Part shown: positions 16,755 to 24,442 of the stretch, piece by piece
Layout: the number at the start of each line of letters is the position of its first letter
Numbering within the stretch: position 1 is the stretch's first letter
Assembly (NCBI GenBank): GCA_019118745.1
Contig: DWYJ01000047.1
Span: 1 to 35,276 of the forward strand
Origin: Candidatus Desulfovibrio gallistercoris
GTDB lineage: Bacteria; Desulfobacterota; Desulfovibrionia; Desulfovibrionales; Desulfovibrionaceae
Direction: 5' to 3'
DNA: 35,276 nucleotides
Translations under genes and position numbers: made by a program
Notes under the pieces: model-generated
Databases searched by the model: none
Told to the model about the DNA's origin: nothing
The model's input: only the letters and a program-made list of their open reading frames with translations

Positions 16755-19065
16755 TCTGCCCCTTTTGCAGGACCCTGATGCCGTGGAGCTGTGCGGCACG
16801 CTGGAGCGGGTCGTGTTCCACAATGAGGAGAACGGCTATACCGTCCTGCGTCTCCAGCCGGACAAGCCTCTGCCCGGTCAGAGCAAGGTGCAGGGCGCGC
16901 CCTCGCGCGGTCTGAGCCGGGACCCCGTCACCTGCGTGGGCCATATGGTGCATCCGCAGCCGGGCGTCCACCTGAAGATCGCGGGCCGCTGGCAGGTCAA
17001 TGCCCGCTACGGCCGCCAGATCCATTTCGAGCTGGCGGAGGAGATCCTGCCGGCCACCACCGAAGGCATACGGCTCTATCTGGCCTCCGGCCTCATCCGG
17101 GGTGTGGGCTCGGAGATGGCCGGGCGCATCGTGGAAAAGTTCGGTGAGGACACCATCCGCATCCTGGATGAAGAGCCGGAACGCCTGCGCGAGATCCGGG
17201 GCGTGGGCAAGAAGAATTTTGAGCGCATCTGCCAGAGCTGGCAGGAGCACCGCGGCATCCGCGATCTCATGCTTTTTTTGCAGCCGCACGGCATCACGCC
17301 CGCCTACGCGGTGCGCATCTACCGGGCCTATGGCGGCGAAGCCTTGCAGGTGGTGCGGGAGAACCCCTACCGGCTGGCTATGGACATCCACGGCATCGGC
17401 TTTGTGACCGCCGACGCCGCGGCCCGCAAGCTGGGTTTCGAGGTGGACAATCCCCTGCGCGTGCAGGCGGGCATCCTCTATGTGCTGCAAAAGTCCACGG
17501 ACGACGGCAACGTCTATCTGCCGCAGGAGGAACTGCTGGCCCAGGCCTGCGAGCAGCTCGGCGTGGAAGAGCAGCTCGTGCTGGAAGCGCTGGACGTGCT
17601 GGAGGGCGAGGAGCGCCTCGTGCGGGAATGGCCCGAAGAGCCGCGCTGCCCCGCGCCGGTGGAGGACGAGGCCGAAGTGCCGCCCCTTTCCCCGGCCGTC
17701 TATCTGCGGCGCTATCATCATTGCGAATCCAAGACGGCCTTTTACCTCCAGCGCCTGCTGCGCTCGCCCAAGTCCGTGCAGTTCAGCGATCCCGACGCGC
17801 TGGTGGACAAGGTGACCGGAGAGCTCAACATCCAGCTCGCGCCGGAACAGCTCGAAGCCGTGCGCACCGCCGCCCGCAGCAAGGTGATGGTGCTGACCGG
17901 CGGTCCCGGCACGGGCAAGACCACCATCATCAACGCCATCATCCGTCTGTTCGCCGAAGTGCGGGCGCGCATCCTGCTGGCCGCGCCCACGGGGCGGGCC
18001 GCCAAGCGCATGTCGGAAACGTCGGGCCGCGAGGCGCGCACCATCCACCGCCTGCTGGAATACAGCCCCAAGGAAGACGGCTTCGCCCGCAACGAGGACA
18101 ATCCGCTGGCCTGCGGCCTGCTGGTGGTGGACGAAGCCTCCATGATGGACATCCTGCTGTTCTATCACCTGCTCAAGGCCGTGCCGCTGGGCGCGACCCT
18201 GGTGCTGGTGGGCGACGTGCATCAGCTGCCCTCCGTGGGGCCGGGCAACGTGCTGGCCGACATCATCGCCTCCGGCGCGGTACCCGTGGTGGAACTGACG
18301 GAGATCTTCCGGCAGTCGGCGGAAAGCGAGATCATCTGCAACGCTCACCTCATCAATCATGGGCAGGTGCCGTCACTGGAATCCAGCAAGGACAGACTGT
18401 CGGATTTTTATTTCATCCGGCAGGACGTGCCGGAAAAGGCGGCGGATCTCATCGTGGATCTGGTGCGCAACCACATCCCCCGGCGTTTCGGGCTGGACCC
18501 TGTGGACGACATCCAGGTGCTCACGCCCATGCACCGCGGCGCCGTGGGCGCGGGCGAGCTCAACGCCCGCCTGCAGGAGGCGCTCAACCCCCACGGCACG
18601 GAAGTGCGGCGCGGCGAGCGAGCCTTCCGCCTGCATGACAAGGTCATGCAGATCCGCAACAATTACGACAAGGACGTCTTCAACGGCGACGTGGGCCGCA
18701 TCGTCTTTCTGGACGGCAAGGAACGCACTCTGAGCGTCAACTTCGACGACCGGGTGGTGCCCTACGATTTCGACGAGCTAGACGAGCTGGCCCCGGCCTA
18801 CGCCATCTCCATCCACAAGTCGCAGGGCTCGGAATATCCGGCTGTCGTCATCCCGCTTATGATGCAGCACTATGTCCTTTTGCAGCGCAATCTCGTCTAT
18901 ACCGGCGTGACGCGCGGCAAGAAGCTGGTGGTGCTGGTGGGCGAGGCCCGAGCTCTGCACATGGCCGTGAAGAACAATCGTACCCGCGTCCGGCATACCC
19001 GCCTCACCGAACGCCTGCGTCCGCCGGAGGTCGCCCCGCCGCCGCGCCGCGAGCGGAAAACGTAA
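16744..19065 (+). CDS. recD2: RecD2-type ATP-dependent 5'-3' DNA helicase
   Basis: Superfamily 1B helicase of the RecD2 family, found in bacteria with or without RecBC and implicated in repair and replication-fork handling. The 773-residue protein has the family order. First comes an N-terminal OB-like part (about 13-100), then helix-hairpin-helix repeats (IRGVGSEMAGRIV at 118-130, EIRGVGKKNFERI at 150-162 and IHGIGFVTADAAARKLG at 215-231). The motor follows with Walker A GGPGTGKTT (386-394), Walker B VVDEAS (about 461-466), GDVHQLPSVGPG and EIFRQS. The C-terminal SH3-containing 2A/2B region includes AYAISIHKSQGSEYP and LVYTGVTRGKKLVVLVG. I use the ATG at 16744 after GGAGG, not the longer upstream frame. 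It is translationally linked to the Cdd1-like gene. Confidence 0.95.
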   Translation: MSADLPLLQDPDAVELCGTLERVVFHNEENGYTVLRLQPDKPLPGQSKVQGAPSRGLSRDPVTCVGHMVHPQPGVHLKIAGRWQVNARYGRQIHFELAEEILPATTEGIRLYLASGLIRGVGSEMAGRIVEKFGEDTIRILDEEPERLREIRGVGKKNFERICQSWQEHRGIRDLMLFLQPHGITPAYAVRIYRAYGGEALQVVRENPYRLAMDIHGIGFVTADAAARKLGFEVDNPLRVQAGILYVLQKSTDDGNVYLPQEELLAQACEQLGVEEQLVLEALDVLEGEERLVREWPEEPRCPAPVEDEAEVPPLSPAVYLRRYHHCESKTAFYLQRLLRSPKSVQFSDPDALVDKVTGELNIQLAPEQLEAVRTAARSKVMVLTGGPGTGKTTIINAIIRLFAEVRARILLAAPTGRAAKRMSETSGREARTIHRLLEYSPKEDGFARNEDNPLACGLLVVDEASMMDILLFYHLLKAVPLGATLVLVGDVHQLPSVGPGNVLADIIASGAVPVVELTEIFRQSAESEIICNAHLINHGQVPSLESSKDRLSDFYFIRQDVPEKAADLIVDLVRNHIPRRFGLDPVDDIQVLTPMHRGAVGAGELNARLQEALNPHGTEVRRGERAFRLHDKVMQIRNNYDKDVFNGDVGRIVFLDGKERTLSVNFDDRVVPYDFDELDELAPAYAISIHKSQGSEYPAVVIPLMMQHYVLLQRNLVYTGVTRGKKLVVLVGEARALHMAVKNNRTRVRHTRLTERLRPPEVAPPPRRERKT

Positions 19066-19276
19066 GCATTCCACCCTCTACCATCTCCTTCGGCGGCCTG
19101 TCCCGCGTGGCGTTTTGCCGTTCGGACCGCAAGCCGCTTGCGGAACAGGCGTCGCGGCGCGCCGTCCAGCCGGGAAGGGCGGGCGGAAAGGCATTTGCAA
19201 TTCGTGGCAAATAGGATAAGGAGAATCGACGGCAGGCTTGCCGGAGCCTCGGCCCCGCCGGAAAAGGAGCAGAAAC

Positions 19277-19666
19277 ATGGCTGAAGAAAACAAGCGTCTC
19301 GGCGTCGTCATCGACAGCGGCAAGGACAGCGACATCGACCCCGAACTGGCGGATGAAATCCTGCGTGACGATGATAATTACGTTCCGCGCAACAGCCTTG
19401 GCGGCGGCGCGGCCGATGCTCTGCTGCGCGCCAATTCGTCCGCTCCCGTGGCGCCCAACCGCATCATCGGCATCGCGGCCATGGTCTGCGCCGTATCCAG
19501 CCTCTTTCTTTTTGCGGCGTTCTTCATCCCGCCGGCCGTCGTGCTGGGCGTGATCGCCCTGACCCGCAAGCAGTATTTCCTGGGGATCATGTCCCTGCTG
19601 ATCTCCGTTTTCGCCTTCTTCACGTCCTCCACCATCATGACGGCGGTGAACAAGTTCTTCATGTAG
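19277..19666 (+). CDS. Small membrane protein with an acidic N-terminal domain
   Basis: A 129-residue protein with ATG at 19277 behind AAGGAG. About 70 cytoplasmic residues are acidic in the first half (DSGKDSDIDPELADEILRDDDNY). Two membrane helices follow (about 75-95 and 105-125, VLGVIALTRKQYFLGIMSLLISVFAFF). There is no signal peptide and no catalytic motif. No family recognised; the hairpin of two helices resembles DUF4190-type small proteins only in topology. It converges on the chemoreceptor gene. The 231 bases after its stop hold no gene that I can support. Confidence 0.75.
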   Translation: MAEENKRLGVVIDSGKDSDIDPELADEILRDDDNYVPRNSLGGGAADALLRANSSAPVAPNRIIGIAAMVCAVSSLFLFAAFFIPPAVVLGVIALTRKQYFLGIMSLLISVFAFFTSSTIMTAVNKFFM

Positions 19667-19897
19667 GCCGTCTGCGGGGGGCACCCTGCCGGCCCGGCTG
19701 CCCATGCGGCCGCCTGTCGGGAGGTCCCGACGGATGCCTGCCGTCCGGCGAGGCGGAGAAAGGTGTGACGTGCCCGTGGAAACGGGCGGCACGCGGACGC
19801 CTCATGCGGCATGCTTCCCCGCAGCCGCACCTGATGCAGATTCGGGTGAGCCGGCGCGATGACCGTGCATCTCGCGCTGGTTCTCCCCGCTATTTTT

Positions 19898-19929
19898 GAG
19901 CCCCGCATGACTTCGGTCATGCGGGGCTC
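19898..19929. terminator. Hairpin with UUCG loop between convergent genes
   Basis: A perfect 14-bp stem (19898-19911 with 19916-19929) capped by the extra-stable CUUCGG tetraloop. It lies between the stops of the small membrane protein (plus) and the chemoreceptor (minus). Neither side has a strong U tract downstream, so termination efficiency is uncertain, but position and loop favour a terminator. Confidence 0.55.
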
Positions 19930-19942
19930 ATCATCATTCGGC

Positions 19943-20089
19943 GGAGGCCTGTTCAGCGTGAAACGCTTTGCGTCTCGCGCCATACGACCGGTCGTTTCGC
20001 GGCAGGGACGCGTTTTTTCGGTCTGTTTCGGGCCGGGCGGCGTTCTGCCGCCGCCTCGCGTTCAGCCGTTCGCAAAGGCAAGGCGCTCT
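19943..20089 (-). repeat. Palindromic MITE-like element, copy C
   Basis: A 147-bp copy in minus orientation. Read on the minus strand it begins AGAGCGCCTTGCC, has GCGAGGCGGC, a GC-rich hairpin, CGCCGCCCGGCC, and the A-rich core 68 bp from the start, and ends near CTCC (19943). Its first bases overlap the chemoreceptor stop codon: the TAG (20088-20090) lies at the junction CTAGAGC. Confidence 0.72.
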
Positions 20090-22172
20090 AGCTGTTCTTC
20101 AGATCCTCGACGATGTGGCTCAGGGTCTGGGTCTGGGCGTTCAGGCTCTCCACGGCGGCAGCGGCCGTCCGCATGGCGCGGGCGAGCTCGTCGGCCCGCT
20201 GGTTGACTTCACTGATGGAGCGGTTGATCTCCTCACTGGCTGCGGACTGCTGCTCGCTGGCCGCGGCGATGGCCCGCACCTGATCCGAGGACGTCTCGAT
20301 GAGCTGGAAGATCTCCTTGAGGGCCGCGCCGGACTGATCGGCGAATTCCGTGGCCTGCCCGATGTTCTCCACGGCGATGTCCACCTGCTTCATGCTCTTG
20401 TCGGCGCTGTTCTGGATGGCGTGGATGGCCGTGGCCACGTCGGTGGTGGAGTTCATGGTCTTTTCCGCCAGCTTGCGCACTTCGTCGGCCACCACGGCAA
20501 AGCCGCGTCCGGCATCGCCTGCGCGGGCCGCTTCGATGGCGGCATTGAGGGCCAGCAGATTGGTCTGGTCGGCGATATCCGAGATGACGCTCATGATCTG
20601 GCTGATGGCCTGCGCCTGGTCGGCCAGGGTGTTCATGTCCTGCCGCAGCTGGCCGGACTGGTCCTGCACGCTCTGGATGCTCTGCACGGACTTGGCGACC
20701 ACCGTGGCGCCCTCATCGGCCTTGCTGCGGGCCTCGGTGGAGACGTCGGCGGCATTGCCCGCGCTGCGGGCCACTTCCAGCACGGTGGAGTTCATCTCTT
20801 CCATGGCCGTCGCCGTTTCGCCCAGACGGGCCGACGCCTGACTGGCGCCCTGGCTGGCGTTCTCGATCTCCGTATTGAGGCTGCTCACGGCTTCGCTGAC
20901 GGATTCCACCACGCTTTCGATGCGCGCGGCGGCGGCGAGCATGCCTTCACGCCGTGCGCTTTCGGCCTGCTTGCGGGCTTCTTCAGCTTCTGCGAGGGCC
21001 TTTCTGGCCTCTTCGCCCCTGGCTTCGGCTTCGCGGGTCTTGGCTTCCGCCTCGGCGGTGCTCTGTTGCAGGCTGCTCACCATGCTGCGCAGGGCGTCGG
21101 CAAGCTGGCCCATGTCGTCCTTGCCCTGCACGTCGAGCTGTACCTGCGTGTTGCCGTCGGCAACGGCCAGCGTGTAGGCGGTGATCTTCTTGACCGGACG
21201 GGCCAGACGGATGCCCAGCAGCACCGAGAGCGCCAGCAGCACCAGCAGCACGCCGCCGCTCACCAGGCAGGTGACGGAGATGCCCGTGTTGCGCAGGTCG
21301 TCCAGCGTGGCCACCGGCACGCCGGCAAACCACATGCCGATGGTCTCGCCCCCGGCGTTGATGGCAGGCCAGTAGATGGAGCGGTAAGGTTCGCCGAGGA
21401 TCATGTTCTCCTGCGTGGCGGACTTGCCCTGCTTGAGCACGGCATCCAGGATCTCCTGGCTCTCCAGCCGGGTGCCCACGGCGCGCTGTCCGTTGGCGAT
21501 GATGCTGGTCATGACGCGCGTGTCGCCTTCAAAGAAGGTGACTTCCAGGTCGTTGATCCGCTTGAGCAAGTCGATATAATCCGGCTTGTCGAGCGAGACG
21601 CCCAGTGCGAGGGTGCCGATGACCTTGCCGCCTTCTCCGCGCAGGGGCAGTACCGCGCCCAGCAGGTGGGGGATGCCGGAGATGGAGCAGAGGCCCACGG
21701 TCTCCCCGCCGCCCAGGGCGTTCTTGACGGCAGGCAGGGTGGACTCGTTGCCGCCCGCCTGCTGGCTGTCCTTGCGCGCCAGCACCTGGCCCTCCGCGTT
21801 GCCGACGCTGATGACGTCGATCTGGGTCTGGCGGGCGAAATCGCTGATCAGATCCTGGATCGCCTGACGATCGCCCTCCGCCACGGCGCGGCGCAGAGCG
21901 CCGTCTTCCGCCAGGGCAAGGCCGATGCAGCGGTAGCGCTGAGAGGTGGCCGTATTGACGGCGTCCATGTTGCGGTGGACCCGCTCAAGACTGTCGCCAA
22001 TGGACTCTTCCAGTGGTCGGGTCATGAAGTGGATGCCGACGGCGACGGTGATGACGCTGGTCAGCAGCATGGAGCAAAAGAGGCTGGAAACCACCTTGAG
22101 AGTCAGGTTAGGCGCATAGACACCTCTCGCTTTTGCCGTGGAAATGGCGTTGAACAGGGGGATTTTTTTCAG
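20088..22172 (-). CDS. Methyl-accepting chemotaxis protein
   Basis: Membrane chemoreceptor that senses an extracytoplasmic ligand and controls CheA. A first membrane helix ([17 protein letters not shown]) is followed by a periplasmic Cache-like sensor of about 240 residues, a second helix ([19 protein letters not shown]), a HAMP domain ([19 protein letters not shown] onward), a long Ala/Glu/Arg coiled coil and the signalling hairpin. The hairpin tip contains [20 protein letters not shown] and [16 protein letters not shown]. The C-terminus EDLKNS has no CheR-binding pentapeptide. The shortest start is a GTG at 22094 with no ribosome-binding site and no positive charge before the first helix. 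The frame is open to 22172 and adds a lysine-rich lead ([20 protein letters not shown]), which fits this family better. No ATG/GTG/TTG occurs there; a CTG at 22172 is the only plausible start. The 5' end is therefore uncertain. Confidence 0.93.
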   Translation of the reverse strand: MKKIPLFNAISTAKARGVYAPNLTLKVVSSLFCSMLLTSVITVAVGIHFMTRPLEESIGDSLERVHRNMDAVNTATSQRYRCIGLALAEDGALRRAVAEGDRQAIQDLISDFARQTQIDVISVGNAEGQVLARKDSQQAGGNESTLPAVKNALGGGETVGLCSISGIPHLLGAVLPLRGEGGKVIGTLALGVSLDKPDYIDLLKRINDLEVTFFEGDTRVMTSIIANGQRAVGTRLESQEILDAVLKQGKSATQENMILGEPYRSIYWPAINAGGETIGMWFAGVPVATLDDLRNTGISVTCLVSGGVLLVLLALSVLLGIRLARPVKKITAYTLAVADGNTQVQLDVQGKDDMGQLADALRSMVSSLQQSTAEAEAKTREAEARGEEARKALAEAEEARKQAESARREGMLAAAARIESVVESVSEAVSSLNTEIENASQGASQASARLGETATAMEEMNSTVLEVARSAGNAADVSTEARSKADEGATVVAKSVQSIQSVQDQSGQLRQDMNTLADQAQAISQIMSVISDIADQTNLLALNAAIEAARAGDAGRGFAVVADEVRKLAEKTMNSTTDVATAIHAIQNSADKSMKQVDIAVENIGQATEFADQSGAALKEIFQLIETSSDQVRAIAAASEQQSAASEEINRSISEVNQRADELARAMRTAAAAVESLNAQTQTLSHIVEDLKNS

Positions 22173-22246
22173 TTATCGACAGAAAAAGAAAAATTCATAG
22201 GGAAAAAAAGTATTTTATCGTTATCATACTGAAAAAAACGTCCGAA

Positions 22247-22261
22247 CGACGTAAAACGTCG
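22247..22261. promoter_or_regulatory. AT-rich upstream region of the chemoreceptor with a short palindrome
   Basis: CGACGT-AAA-ACGTCG is a perfect 6-bp inverted repeat about 75 bp upstream of the candidate CTG start of the chemoreceptor. The 22165-22240 stretch is unusually AT-rich for this genome and contains TATGAT and TAAAAT on the minus strand, either of which could be a -10 box. No clear -35 partner is seen. An operator role for the palindrome is a guess. Confidence 0.3.
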
Positions 22262-22314
22262 AGACCTTTGCTGTGGGCTTGCTGCGGCCCGAAGCGCTTG
22301 TGCAGAGGACGGCG

Positions 22315-23487
22315 TCAGGGCCGGAAAGGGGACAGGTGGCGGGCGCGCTCCGCGCGGGTGAGGGAAACGATCCGCCGCAGGCGTGCCGTCGCCTCGGCTT
22401 CGCCGCCTGCGGTTAACAGGCGCTGGAGCTGTTCGACCAGCGCGCTCCGGCGTTCGTTTTCCTCACCGTTGCCCAGCATGCCCTCCCTGCCCAGCAGGTG
22501 CAGTCCCCTGCCGAGACGGCCGGCCAGTCCCCGCAGGAGGGCCGGGCAGGCCGGCCCTCCGCCTTGCGCGTCTTTTCCCGGCGGCATGAGCGAAGCCAGA
22601 AAGCAGCTTTCCACGTAGATGCCGTAGAGATACGCTCCCAGCCGGCGCAGATGCGTACGGCTGCGGGCCGCCTCGCGGATCAGCAGGGCGTATTCCCGTG
22701 CGCGGCAGGCTCCGGCCAGAGCAATTCCACATGGAAAATGTGGATCGCTCTGGTAGTCGCGAGAGCGACTCCCCGCAACCGAACACACGGAAAAACCACG
22801 CTTTTCCCGTAATGTGAGGGCAGCGTCAGCATGGAAATTGGACACGATTCCCATGCGAATCCGCTCTAGGGACAGGGCCTCTTTGCCGGGCGGCAGGCGG
22901 CGAAGGATGCGCGCCTCCTCCGGCGACGGCGGGTCGGGCAGCGCTTGTGCCGGGGACCAGGCGATGCGCAGCGGGGTGTTTTCCCGCAAAAAAGATTCCG
23001 GCTGGCCGAAGACCAGCGCGAAATCACGGTCCGCGGCAAGGAGGCCGCCGAGCACGGCGTGGCGGTCGCGGACGATCTCTTCCTTTTCTTCCCAGGGCCA
23101 TGACGGCAGGCGCAGGGACGTCTCGGCAATGGCCTGTTGCGGGTCATGGACGAAGCCCGCCGCACGGCAGGCGGCAATGTCCCGCAGGGCCTGCGCCGGG
23201 GCCTCGCCGTCCAGGATGTCCAGCAGGGCGAGGACGACGCGGTACGCCTTTTCGCGCTCGGCCTCCTGTGCGGGATATTCAGGGCCGGGGAGGAAGCTGA
23301 TGCCGTTTTGGATGACGAATTTCCTGAATGCGCCGGCGTCTTCCTCCACTTGCCGTTTGAGAGTCGTGCCGTCCGGGCCGGATGCCTGTTGCGGGCGGGC
23401 AGGGGACGCCAGAGCGGCGCAGGCAAGGATGACGGACAGGAGCAGGACGCGGCAGAGGGCGGACAGGGGCGGCAGATGCGGGGGCAT
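22315..23487 (-). CDS. Exported protein of unknown function, interrupted in frame by a 150-bp palindromic element
   Basis: A 390-residue protein starting at ATG 23487 (MPPHLPPLSALCRVLLLSVI), with a signal peptide likely cut near ALASPA. It is a paralogue of the next upstream gene (23579-24442). Shared blocks are DGEAPAQALRDIAACRAAGF, LLAADRDFALVFGQPE, RRLGAYLYGIYVESC and REGMLGNGEENERR. Compared with that paralogue it carries 50 extra residues (ERIRMGIVSNFHADAALTLR and on to PHFPCGIAL), which correspond exactly to bases 22718-22867, a palindromic element. The frame has no stop within the insert, so the protein may still be made. No enzyme motif is recognised. It is separated from its paralogue by a strong terminator (23500-23540), so it needs its own promoter, which I could not find. 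Confidence 0.78.
   Translation of the reverse strand: MPPHLPPLSALCRVLLLSVILACAALASPARPQQASGPDGTTLKRQVEEDAGAFRKFVIQNGISFLPGPEYPAQEAEREKAYRVVLALLDILDGEAPAQALRDIAACRAAGFVHDPQQAIAETSLRLPSWPWEEKEEIVRDRHAVLGGLLAADRDFALVFGQPESFLRENTPLRIAWSPAQALPDPPSPEEARILRRLPPGKEALSLERIRMGIVSNFHADAALTLREKRGFSVCSVAGSRSRDYQSDPHFPCGIALAGACRAREYALLIREAARSRTHLRRLGAYLYGIYVESCFLASLMPPGKDAQGGGPACPALLRGLAGRLGRGLHLLGREGMLGNGEENERRSALVEQLQRLLTAGGEAEATARLRRIVSLTRAERARHLSPFRP
22718..22867 (+). repeat. Palindromic MITE-like element, copy F, inside a coding sequence
   Basis: Exactly 150 bp from AGAGCAATTCC to GGATTC-type GCTCT, with imperfect terminal inverted repeats (AGAGCAATTCC against AGAGCGGATTC). A small hairpin AGTCGC/GCGACT (about 22754-22770) sits where other copies have GGCGGC/GCCGCC. 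The core CGGAAAAACCACGCTTTTCC begins 71 bp from the left end, against 67-71 bp in the other copies. It is more diverged than the intergenic copies, so membership rests on ends, spacing and core together. Confidence 0.65.
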
Positions 23488-23499
23488 GGGGGCCTCGGT

Positions 23500-23540
23500 A
23501 AAAAAGGACCGTCCCAAAGCCGGGACGCTTCAGGACGGTC
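23500..23540 (-). terminator. Strong intrinsic terminator between the two paralogous exported proteins
   Basis: On the minus strand GACCGTCC (23533-23540) pairs with GGACGGTC (23507-23514). The loop is about 18 bases and the stem is followed by CTTTTTT (23500-23506). It lies 38 bp after the stop of the 23579-24442 gene and ends the valS transcript. Confidence 0.85.
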
Positions 23541-23578
23541 GTTGTGCTTTTTGCGGTCTTGCGCCGTGGCAGGGGCCG

Positions 23579-24442
23579 TTAAGGGAGCGGGCAGGGCGTC
23601 AGGTAGACGGTGCGCTCTTCCTGAGTGAGCGTGACGATCTCCCGCAGGCCGTCCAGCGTGGGGCGGCCCTTGTCGGTCGTGAGCAGGCCCTGAAGCCGCT
23701 TGGCCAGCTCGGCCCGGCGGGCGTTCTCCTCCCCGCAGCCCAGCATGCCTTCCTTGCCCAGCAGTTCCAGGGCCTTGCCGTGATGCTCGGCCAGGTTCTG
23801 ATGGACGAGGAAGAGCGGTTCCAGTTCGTCGCTTTCGGCGGCGGCAAGCACCATGACCGAGGTCATGTAGAGCCGTTCGATATAGACCCCGTAGATGTGC
23901 GCGCCCAGCAGGCGCAGCAGGTGCTCATCCTTGGCGGCCGCACGCACGAAGGCCGCGTACTCCTGCTTGCGGTATTTTTCCGCAATGGCGCGGGCGCGCT
24001 CGCTCTGGGGCTTGTCGCGCAGGGTGCGCAGCTCCTCCTTGCCGGGGGAGGGCAGCTTTTGCTGCCAGAGCGATTGCAGCAGGCGGTTCTCCCGCAGGGC
24101 GTCCTCCGGCTTGCCGAAGAAGAAGGCAAAGCCGCGGTCCGCGGCGATCATGCCGCTGAGTACGGCCCGCTGATCCTCGTTCTCGGTGGGGCATGTCTCT
24201 TCGGAGACGGCCAGCGCGGGCTGGTAGACGAAGCCCGCCTCGCGGTAACGGGCGATGTCCCGCAGGGCCTGCGCCGGGGAGTCGCCGTCGAGCACGTCCA
24301 GCAGGGCGGAGACGATGCGCTGCGTTTCCGAGGCGGGCAGGGCGGACGGTGCGGCCTGCACGAGGGCGGCCTGCAACAAAAGGGCGACCCCGCAGAGCAG
24401 GGTCGCCGTCAGAATACGCAGATGCCTAGGCATCGCCTTCAT
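23579..24442 (-). CDS. Exported protein of unknown function (uninterrupted paralogue)
   Basis: A 287-residue protein with a signal peptide (MKAMPRHLRILTATLLCGVALLL... cut near VQAAPS). I start at ATG 24442, 17 bp inside the end of valS; an ATG three codons later is equally possible. The mature part is helical and charged. It has DGDSPAQALRDIARYREAGF, MIAADRGFAFFFGKPED, LLGAHIYGVYIERLYMTSV and GKEGMLGCGEENARRAELA, all matched in the 22315-23487 paralogue. The pair probably came from a tandem duplication. It is co-transcribed and probably translationally coupled with valS. I cannot name a family. Confidence 0.78.
   Translation of the reverse strand: MKAMPRHLRILTATLLCGVALLLQAALVQAAPSALPASETQRIVSALLDVLDGDSPAQALRDIARYREAGFVYQPALAVSEETCPTENEDQRAVLSGMIAADRGFAFFFGKPEDALRENRLLQSLWQQKLPSPGKEELRTLRDKPQSERARAIAEKYRKQEYAAFVRAAAKDEHLLRLLGAHIYGVYIERLYMTSVMVLAAAESDELEPLFLVHQNLAEHHGKALELLGKEGMLGCGEENARRAELAKRLQGLLTTDKGRPTLDGLREIVTLTQEERTVYLTPCPLP

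Noticed and set aside
14998-18360. Open frame of 1120 codons on the minus strand
   Set aside because: Antisense to aroC, the Cdd1-like gene and recD2, all of which have clear family motifs on the plus strand.
16744-19065. RecD2 as part of a RecBCD complex
   Set aside because: Length, N-terminal HhH repeats and absence of recB/recC next to it identify the stand-alone RecD2 type.
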